From positions 2,813,850 through 2,877,849 of the forward strand of contig JAJEKV010000108.1 of NCBI GenBank assembly GCA_021234155.1: a stretch of 64,000 nucleotides of DNA, written 5' to 3'. This document shows positions 56,571-64,000 of the stretch, piece after piece (the stretch's first letter is position 1; every line of letters starts with the position of its first letter). Both the position numbers and the translations under genes were made by a program. The stretch comes from Isoetes taiwanensis. Its lineage: Eukaryota; Streptophyta; Lycopodiopsida; Isoetales; Isoetaceae. The notes beneath the pieces were generated by a model. It made no database searches, was not told the DNA's origin, and saw nothing but the letters and a program-made list of their open reading frames with translations.

Positions 56571-58263
56571 CTAGACCAATTCTGGTCTATGGACCAGGAA
56601 TGGTCCCCGGGACCACTCTAGTGTTAAGACAAACAAAAAAGTGTCATCTGCATATTGCATGATGACAAAGCTACCCAAATCTTTTGGAAGAGCTAGATAG
56701 TTTATTAGTTTCTGGGCATGGAGGTGGAGGGCTAATCTCGTGACAATTTCTGCTACAATTAAGAATGGATAAGGTGCTAAAGGGCAACCTTGTCTTACCC
56801 CACACTTACATTGAAATATCTTTGTAAGGGTTCCATTCACCAGTCAGGCCAAGGCTGCTAAGGCATTAAAACTCCATATGTTTTAAAATATCTTTTCAGG
56901 AAATCCCAAATGTGCCATAGCTTTCTCTAGAAACTGCCAGCTTATTGTGTCATATGCACGTTTAAAGTCTAGTTTTAACAACATGCATCAAAGGCCCGAG
57001 AGTTTGTTCCAATGTAGACCCTCATAGGCCCCAAGATAATTGTCCAGGATACTACTAGGTAGAAAGGCAGACTGGCAAGGGTTTATCACATTCTGCAGCT
57101 CAAGGTTTAGCCTATTTGCCAAGATTTTTGCTAACACCTTATAAGTTGTGTTGGTTAATGAAATAGGCCTTACAATCCTCCAAAGATTCTGGATTGTCTA
57201 CTTTGGGGATCAATGCAATATGACCTGCATTAATAGCTGGGGCTATTTTATTTGCCTTCCAAGCACCTTGAAGGAAGATTGTTAAAGCATCTTTCATAAT
57301 CTTCCAAAATTCTAGGTAGAACTCTGGAGGAAGACCGTCTAACCCAGGACTTTTGCCCACAGCCAATGATTTGAAAGTATCCCAAATCTCTCTTTGCAAA
57401 GGGACATCTAGTAGCTCCTCTTCCTTTATTTGTTGAGTGGCAGGGGGAACATCATTCAAGAAAGCCTGTAAAGTATCCTTATGTATTGGGTGTTCAGCAA
57501 AAAGGGAGGTATATTCTTTGTGAAAAAACTCTTCAATGTCTTTCTGCTTATCTATAAGGACCCCCTAGATCGTCTTGACTTTAGTGATGCCATTATTGCA
57601 CACTCTATTTTTGGCAGCTCGAAAGAAAAAAGCCGAGCTGCCTTCATCCATGCAGTTTATATTTTTGCATCTACTCTTAATGAACAAAGATCTGGCCTCC
57701 TCTTCTTCAATCAGTTTAACCTTGTCTTTCAACTCTAGTTCCTTCCCCTGAAGATCTAAGTTGTCCTTGTCATCAAAGAGAAAGGATCTTATCTCTCTCA
57801 TCTGCTTGTAAACCTCATATTTTTGCTTCTTTTTGTTTTAGAACTATTCTCTTCCCCAAGATTTGATCCAACTTTTAACCAGCTTCATCTTACTGAGGTA
57901 CAAGTTCATGGAACCTGTGCTTGCGGTCTTGGGGAGAGTGTTGTAGTAGTCCTTAAAGGCTACATAAAAAGCCTTCATTTTAAGGAATTCAATGTTAAAC
58001 TTGAAGGGGATGTTTGTGCCTCCCTTGGTGGATATCTCCAGCTTTTCTAACACTTGGGGGTAATGATCATATATTGATAGGACTATATTATCCCATGAGG
58101 GCAAGGTTTTATTACACATGTAATATCTGTCCAACAAGCAATATGTTCTATGGTTCCCTTTCCTCTTGTTACTCCATAAGTAGACATTAGAAGGGGAGGG
58201 GGGATGTAGCAAAAATGTGACATGAGCTAGTTCTAGGCACCTTCTCCTTTGTTTTGATGACAT
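56571..58263 (-). pseudogene. LINE (L1-type) ORF2 remnant: endonuclease end, linker, reverse transcriptase
   Basis: In minus-strand order: 58263-57844 has SNVYLWSNKRKGNHRTYCLL and DRYYM...W, the end of the apurinic-like endonuclease (W-NKR---RLDR). 57801-57565 has the Glu-rich linker with KSRCKNINCMDEGSSAFFFR. 57459-57139 has WDTFKSLAVGKSPGLDGLPP and GHIALIPKV (reverse transcriptase start). 57180-56870, in broken frames, has YKVLAKILANRLNLELQNVI, CQSAFLPSSILDN and LKLDFKRAYDTISW. 56840-56571 has GVRQGCPLAP and QYADDTFLF, the catalytic YADD. Stops and shifts break it, and it ends abruptly at 56571 without a 3' end. It may share a family with the element at 10.2-13.7 kb, but the preserved parts do not overlap. 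Confidence 0.9.
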
Positions 58264-58289
58264 TGATTGCTATGTTAAACATGAATTTA

Positions 58290-58905
58290 CACATTTAGTG
58301 ATAGATAGTCTTAGATAAGATGCATTACTTCAGTATATTTGGATTGAAATACCTGAACAATTTGGAAAACTTATTTTTGTTGGTTGCTACATTCCACTAA
58401 GAGAATCTCGTGTGTAAGGTCTGACAATTTGGATAGGGTGATCTATTTTCTCATTTGGAACAAGATATTCTAGTGTTTGGTTCCATGTGTGATGTGCTTT
58501 CTCTAGTTGATTTTAATAGACACACAACAAAAAAACAAGCAGCTATAGTTAGTCCAGACTCCATGGAAATTCAGAATGGATGGAGATGCTTAACAAAGAT
58601 GAGCTATCAATTTTTAAATGGCACAGACATTCTGATGATAGGATTAGATCCACAAGGACACCATTTTGGCATTATGTAATGGCCTTGATGTGATTATATA
58701 TAATGGCATAACAAAAAAAATTCAGTTTTGAAAAATATACTTGCATAAATGCAAGTGTGTTGGACTATATTTTATTCAAACCAGCATTTATTAATCAGAT
58801 GGTCAATCTTTCTATTGGCACTGAAAGGATTGAGTGCCAATTTTTGTTGCTATATGTGCTTTAAGCCCATCAGTGCATGCTCCTCTATCCATCCAAGCTC
58901 CAAAA
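58290..58905 (+). pseudogene. LINE endonuclease fragment of a different element
   Basis: The plus strand reads YIWIEIPEQFGKLIFVGCYI then PLRESR (58330-58420), ILVFGSMCDVLSLVDFNRHT then TKKQAA (58465-58530; the usual motif is GDFNART-xxQ), FGIM-CNGLDVIIYNG (58665-58705) and NASVLDYILFKPAFINQMVN (58750-58800; usual SVIDYIL). This is the order of an exonuclease/endonuclease/phosphatase domain of a non-LTR element. The catalytic Asp of GDFN is kept; several frameshifts occur. It starts 27 bases from the 5' side of the minus-strand LINE at 58263, so two endonuclease regions stand head to head. Confidence 0.7.
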
Positions 58906-60417
58906 ATCAAGATGAGATATGATAAGAATAGTGTAAGTTTATATAGGGTCTTTTTTTATGGGCACTTTGGTCTTTTTTCCACAGTTGAAAAGTAAAGCAC
59001 AATATTAATCAAGAGTTTATCTATTTAGAAAAGTTGCATTAATAGAAAAGGGAACATAGTTTGTACCACGAAGCTAACATATTGGTTTGTGATTGACATC
59101 ATCACAAACCAAGCAAGATGGAGGTCTACCCATGAAGTCCCATGAAGCAATACTATTGAAGTAGCTTCTCCAAAGCGTCTTCATAGAGGATTGACTGAAT
59201 CACTTTTTCTAGTATCTTCCCAATGACATAGAACATGTGTTCAAGAATAACTGAATAACAAGAACATGAATGTGGAACAAATAGAAGCTCCTCTTCCATA
59301 ACATATATCGAATTATAACAAGAATTGAATAACAAGAACAAGAATTGTGGAACAAAGAGTCTGAGACAACTCTGAGCAGTATTACAAGCTGCCATTCCAG
59401 TTAACAAGAGCACATCCTCTATAAACATCCAACATGGCAGGTGTGCCAACAACACTCTATGGGATTGCAATAAAGTGGGCTCCATGAAGGAACATGCACT
59501 TTTGTAGAGAAGCGCATGACAATGATGATAATCATGCACTTCGAAAGACACAGAAATGCATAATATTTGTGATTTTTATGCCAGATGTCAAACAATCTGC
59601 CATTTGCCTTTCTGCTACATAACAAAGAGACCTTAACAAAGAGAGGTCGCAACAGTGAAACAAAGTGCCCTTCATAAATAGTTTCTCAACCATAAACAGT
59701 AGAACAAAGTGAGCTTCATAAATCAGTTGTGTGCCTATGAGCCGCTTTATGAATTACACAACAAGGCCAGTCGGAACCCATGCTCCACAATGCCACCTCC
59801 AACTCACACCTTCCACAAGCCTCCCTGCGCCAAAGCAGAATTGTTGAAGAAAACACCGGCACAAGAAATTCGTTGAAGAAGAATTCGGCCCAAAATGTGA
59901 GAAGAAAGCCTCACATGCCTCTACGGGCATGTAAGCAGGAGAAGATACATATTATTCTAATGTGGAGTGCTTCAAAGAAAGCAAAAGAATAGAAACGGTG
60001 CAAAAAGTTCCATCACAAAAAAAAAAAACTCGATTGAAGAGGTGGGATATGGCAGCACTCCGACAGCGTCAAAGATGCCCAGATGTCCACTGCCATACCC
60101 ATCTCCACGCGGCCCCTCCTTCATAGCCGCTCAAGAAACTTCCTAAAAAGCCCAACCGACCAAAACCACAGAGGAAACCTAAAGTTACTAACCTCGGCCG
60201 ACCTGAAAGACGAAAACCTATATACAGCCGTCAGCATTATACGAAAAAGGCATACGAATACGCCCGATAAACCATTACAAACCATATGTAATAAGTTGCC
60301 CACTCCACAATTGCGGAAGACAATTGTTTCTTCAATGGAAAGCTATATTCCAATTACAATATGTGTTTTGCACTCTCTAAAGAACTGCCTCTGCCAAATC
60401 AAATAAATTTGCGTCAG
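58906..60417. other. No recognisable gene
   Basis: Frames at 59153-59551 (-), 59780-59992 (+) and 60083-60406 (+) have no recognised motif. Short repeats of GAATAACAAGAAC occur near 59249-59340. Confidence 0.4.
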
Positions 60418-61169
60418 ATAAAAAGAGGTTCTTCTTGTAGCCAGTTGCAATCATCCAACTTAGATTAAGAGAGATTTGTATCTTTTAAATTGCAAGGCAT
60501 GCACATTCAATTCTATAAACTCATTAACTGGTTTTCAATCCAGCCCAACAACGTTTATGTCGTGAATCAAATTAATTGAAGCTTTGAGATGGCATCAAAC
60601 TGACCTGACGGCCACCCTGAGGGTCTTTTTTTGGTTTAGTGTACATCATGCTGGGTGGGTGGATCAAACAGGCCATCGAATGGCTAAAAATATCTTGCGC
60701 AGATCTAATGGCCTATGATTTACAAGTCCCACCCCCTCTCCCCAATTTTAGAAAGGTACCAACTCTAAAATATCATGTCATATTATTGTACCTATAAAAA
60801 GAGGTTCTTCTTGTAGCCAGTTGCAATCATCCAACTTAGATTAAGAGAGATTTGTATCTCTTAAATTGCAAGGCATGCACATTCAATTCTATAAACTCAT
60901 TAACTGGTTTTCAATCCAGCCCAACAACGTGTATGTCGAGAATCAAATTAATTCAAGCTTTGAGATGGCATCAAACTGACCTGACGGCCACCCTGAGGGT
61001 CTTTTTTTGGTTTTAATGTACATCATGCTGGGTGGCTGGATCAAACAGGCCGTCGGATGGCTAAAAATAGCTTGCCCAGATCTAATGGCCTATGATTTAC
61101 AAGTCCCACCCCCCCTCCCCAATTTTAGAAAGGTACCAACTCTAAAATATCATGTCATATTATTGTACC
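60418..61169. repeat. Tandem duplication, period 376 bp
   Basis: AAAAGAGGTTCTTCTTGTAG begins two head-to-tail copies (60418-60793 and 60794-61169), both ending ATCATGTCATATTATTGTACCT. They differ at about a dozen positions by eye. No coding function is seen. Confidence 0.95.
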
Positions 61170-61654
61170 TTTTTTCACATGTGATCAAACCTTTGTTCAC
61201 ATGTGATCAAACATGCAACCAGGTAAACCTACTTGCCCTCAACATGGTTTCTAGCTCCCATGTATATCTAATCGGACATAACTTTTTACCTTAACGTAAG
61301 AATTGTATGCCTAGCAAATATGCACCTACAAAGACAATATAAATATGTAAAAGGTAAACATATAATATTTTATAATTTTGAGCATACTAGCACACATTAG
61401 TATTTTATAAATGTCTGCACCTAATATTATTCTATACTAGCACATCTTAGTATCAGCACACATTAGCATTTTATAATCCAAACATTAGTATTTTGTAATT
61501 GTTTTTAATATCTTCTTTTATAACACCCCAAACCAACACCCACCCCCATGATTGAAATTAAACATTTGGTGCACAACTTTGGACGGAAGATCCTTTTGAG
61601 GCACTCTCCATTTCCAAAGTTGTGAAGAACAGGGCTTCCATATATGGCTTCTAC
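61170..61654. other. No recognisable gene
   Basis: A 15-base repeat (CACATGTGATCAAAC) occurs twice at about 61177-61211. AT-rich otherwise. Confidence 0.4.
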
Positions 61655-61915
61655 GGCATCCCCTTTGTTGAAGCTTTGGACATGGAGCTTGGGCGGAGCT
61701 TTCTGTTATCCTTGCGCCAACCAAAACCTCCCTCTTCACTTACCACAACCAAAATGTGGAGGTGGCTCCCACCTACAAGTATTTGAAAGTGGAGTTTTCT
61801 TCTACCACATACTCCATCCGATTGCGTGTCATAGGGGGTTTGAAGGCCATATATGCCATGCACAACAACAGGTACAAAGCAGGTACGAGTCGAGGTTTGA
61901 GGCCCGGTAATATTC
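61655..61915 (+). pseudogene. Non-LTR reverse transcriptase fragment (palm/thumb side)
   Basis: The plus strand, with one shift, reads LSVILAPTKTSLFTYHNQNV then EVAPTYKYLKVEFSST and GGLKAIYAMHNNRYKAGTSR. It fits the KTKVMVF...F-Y----EV---YKYLGVEFSS...GG-KA-YA--N-C stretch just after the YADD motif in a class of non-LTR elements. It is too short and broken to classify. Confidence 0.5.
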
Positions 61916-63061
61916 CTCACCATTTGGAATGAGTTTTATTTGTAGCTCAGCTTAAAAAATATTGGGCATAGTTGCTTACAGTTAATGTGATGTTACATTT
62001 ATAAGGCTGTCACAAACACGCAGTCAAAATTCATGTGGTTTTTGGTCCGATTTTGATGAGCCTGTGTTTGACACATCAACTAAATTTTTATTTGTAGCTG
62101 ATATTTCATAACATTGTGGCAAATTGCACATTGAAAGTCGAATCTTCCTCGCATCACAATCTGCTAACCAGTTATGCACTTTCTTGGGATATTGAACTAA
62201 TTCAATCACCTCTGGCGCAATCCTATTCCAGGTTTATCATGTTCTTGTCTAAGGAAAATCGGAAAAAGACCTGTATATGATGGTCTAAGTAAGACAGATG
62301 CTCATACCATTTGCTATCATTTGTTATATCTGACATCGAGCTGATCTATCTAGTCCTTAGAACTATAATTAGAGATCAAGTATGCGTTTCTGACAAGCGG
62401 AACGATGAGATACATGAACCTGTGTGGAATAGAACCGGCAGATTATGTCCACGGATGGGCGATAGGGTAACTTGGACGAATTTAGAAACAAGGCAAAGGA
62501 TGAAAAAAACAAGTTCAAAAAATAACACAAAGAACCCTTTGCCGAAGGTAATATTTCAATCAAAGAACCTAACTTCCACATAACGTTATTGAACAGATCA
62601 GAATCTGTAACTCGTGCAGGTCTACTCAAACATATACTTCGCCAGAAAAATGTGGACCTTAACTACTCGACCCTCACCAAGGCCCAAGATGCCTTGGCAC
62701 TCGCAATAGCCTGCAACTGCAACGCTTCCACATCTATAAACCCATATCAAGCAAGCATATTACATTCTGGGTACAATGTGTTCCTCGATGCTTTATCATC
62801 TCTCCAAGAAAAATGGCAGAAAAAATGATGTCTTTGTACGAACACACCCATTCATCAGACAGTAACAATTGAAAAAATGACTACGATTGACAAAACTCTA
62901 GCAGTAGAATTGTGCGGCAACATGTATTTCTATCCAGACCCACCAACAAAAAGTAAATAACCACCACTATCTTTTGCTTCCTTCCTAGAGCATTGACAAA
63001 TTTGTATTTCATATTAAAAACAAAAAACAATTTTGTCAAGTAACAACAATAATATACAAAC
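61916..63061. other. No recognised gene; possible upstream part of the GIY-YIG element
   Basis: Plus-strand frame 62589-62828 (LTKAQDALALAIACNCNAST, YQASILHSGYNVFLDALSSL) has protein-like composition but no ATG and no recognised family. Frame 62311-62583 likewise has no motif. No reverse transcriptase was found. Confidence 0.35.
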
Positions 63062-63445
63062 GCTATTACAATAAACGAAGAATAACACGAAGATTAAATA
63101 CTTCTTTCCGAACAGTAGACAAGCTAATACCCATCTACTCGATACGATGCAAAGACAACGACAAAATCTACATAGGCCAAATGACAAACGTCAAGGCACA
63201 ATTATGTCATCCTCAAACGAAGCCCAACAAAGAAATGTCCCAATACAATTGCGACCTACAAACCATTCGATGATCATTTCGAAATCCAAGTCCTTCATAC
63301 AATCAACAATAAGCACAAAACAAACCGACTAGAAAAAGAAATAATCCAACAATGCATATCCACCACCAGAGGCTATAACAATCTAGTAGCCAGCCCGTCC
63401 AAAATATTAAAATACTGGTTTCTTAAAAGAAAAAGCAAAATCTAA
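63062..63445 (+). pseudogene. GIY-YIG endonuclease domain, Penelope-like type, frameshifted
   Basis: The plus strand reads YYNKRRITRRLNTSFRTVDK then LIPIYSIRCKDNDKIYIGQM and TNVKAQL: the I-Y-x-I...K-I-Y-I-G-Q core of GIY-YIG nucleases with its following R/QL helix. A shift near 63255-63262 is needed to continue with YKPFDDHFEIQVLHTINNK and KTNRLEKEIIQQCISTTRGY, where LEKEII carries the metal-binding Glu. It then runs to NNLVASPSKILKYWFLKRKS and a stop at 63443-63445. Such domains form the C-terminal endonuclease of Penelope-like retroelements; stand-alone or DNA-repair GIY-YIG proteins are alternatives. Arg of the usual T-N-x-x-x-R-L is replaced by Gln, so even without the shift activity is doubtful. 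Confidence 0.65.
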
Positions 63446-63737
63446 CAACAAAATAAGCTAAAACATTTCTAAACCAACACCTCATTTGAAAATTTAATCT
63501 ATTTAATCATAATTTCAATCTAGCCTAAATATTCTAGTTCGATACATGCTTTTCTAATAAGAAACTCACCCCAAGCCTAATACTGCCCAAGCCTTCTGTT
63601 GCGCCTCTTTGCTAGTGTCTCCCCTTTTTTTTTGGACAAAAATATGCTATTTTCCCCTCTCGACTGAAACATAGAATATGCAAAAAATAGATGTGTCCTT
63701 ACCTAGATGAGAAAGCAACTTTCCAATAGCAATTATA
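63446..63737. other. No recognisable gene
   Basis: AT-rich with an 11-base T run at 63625-63635. It would be the downstream side of the GIY-YIG element. Confidence 0.4.
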
Positions 63738-63765
63738 CTAGTAATGGTGCCCAACGTTGCTGGGC
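63738..63765 (-). mobile_element. Helitron 3' terminus (minus strand)
   Basis: Read on the minus strand: GCCCAGCAACGTTGGGC (hairpin, stem GCCCA/TGGGC), then ACCATTA and CTAG, then a host T. It shares the GCAACG--GGGCA core and TTACTAG end with the plus-strand termini at 37.4 and 37.7 kb. The body would run right, out of the window. Confidence 0.65.
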
Positions 63766-64000
63766 AAATGTTGGAAACCTGTCAAGGATATGTGGTCTTT
63801 ATTGATATGAAGTCATTTCTCACACATGTGAACTTATTAATAATTTGCTATCTTCAAAGCCAGTCTTCGTTATCCCTGCTTCTACTTCCATCATCCACTC
63901 TTCAAAGTAAATAACGAAATACCTTATTAAAAACCTTATGAATAAGCAAGCAAATCTGCAATGTGCTCTGCTAGCTTCCACCATAATCTGAAGCTTGGCA
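63766..64000. other. Presumed Helitron interior, no gene seen
   Basis: On the body side of the minus-strand Helitron end. No motif. Confidence 0.35.

Overview
The window reads as nuclear DNA of a land plant, most likely a fern or another seed-free vascular plant. It is AT-rich, gene-poor and full of decayed mobile DNA. The best lineage clue is the number of pentatricopeptide repeat (PPR) sequences (one long open frame and at least three broken ones), including an array of 31-residue motifs of the MPxRNVVSWNA type, which I associate with non-seed plants. Plant-type gene pieces (WNK kinase, PLATZ, chitinase-like protein, receptor kinase) support a plant. The species cannot be named from the sequence alone.

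Only two loci look like intact or nearly intact protein genes: a GID1/CXE-type alpha/beta-hydrolase (25958-26989, +) and a PPR protein (40934-42319, +) that ends early, inside its E motif. A third possible gene lies on the minus strand at 20951-23030: two exons with good splice sites, product unknown. The rest of the recognisable coding DNA is fragments: WNK kinase tail (250-786), receptor-kinase tail (3398-3565), two PLATZ exons (7014-7654), PPR pseudogenes (8877-14005, 18040-18560, 23518-24700), a chitinase-like N-terminal exon (18787-19114) and a proline-rich membrane protein piece (19236-19912, -).

Mobile DNA by region. 4.4-8.2 kb: dispersed repeats, a Helitron 3' end and a 322-bp inverted-repeat element. 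10.2-13.7 kb: a LINE insertion with a 13-bp target duplication that splits a PPR pseudogene; its two halves face opposite ways. 14.2-16.4 kb: a 2.2-kb terminal-inverted-repeat element carrying an array of a 15-bp palindrome-centred motif. 20.25-21.39 kb: a foldback element beside a perfect 146-bp direct repeat. 28.9-31.1 kb: a Ty1/copia deletion derivative with both LTRs, primer-binding site and polypurine tract. 37.1-37.7 kb: three Helitron-type 3' ends in a row. 43.9-47.0 kb: a segmental duplication with a foldback element between the copies. 47.9-49.3 kb: copia integrase and LINE C-terminal pieces. 54.9-55.1 kb: a solo-like LTR. 56.6-58.9 kb: two LINE fragments in head-to-head orientation. 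61.7 kb: a LINE reverse-transcriptase piece. 63.1-63.4 kb: a GIY-YIG nuclease domain of the Penelope-like type.

The most unusual items are the two broken copies of a DNA-methyltransferase-like sequence (about 52.4-52.75 and 53.1-53.7 kb), the palindrome array at 14.7-15.8 kb and the GIY-YIG domain. All family assignments are by eye from translated motifs; no database search was possible.
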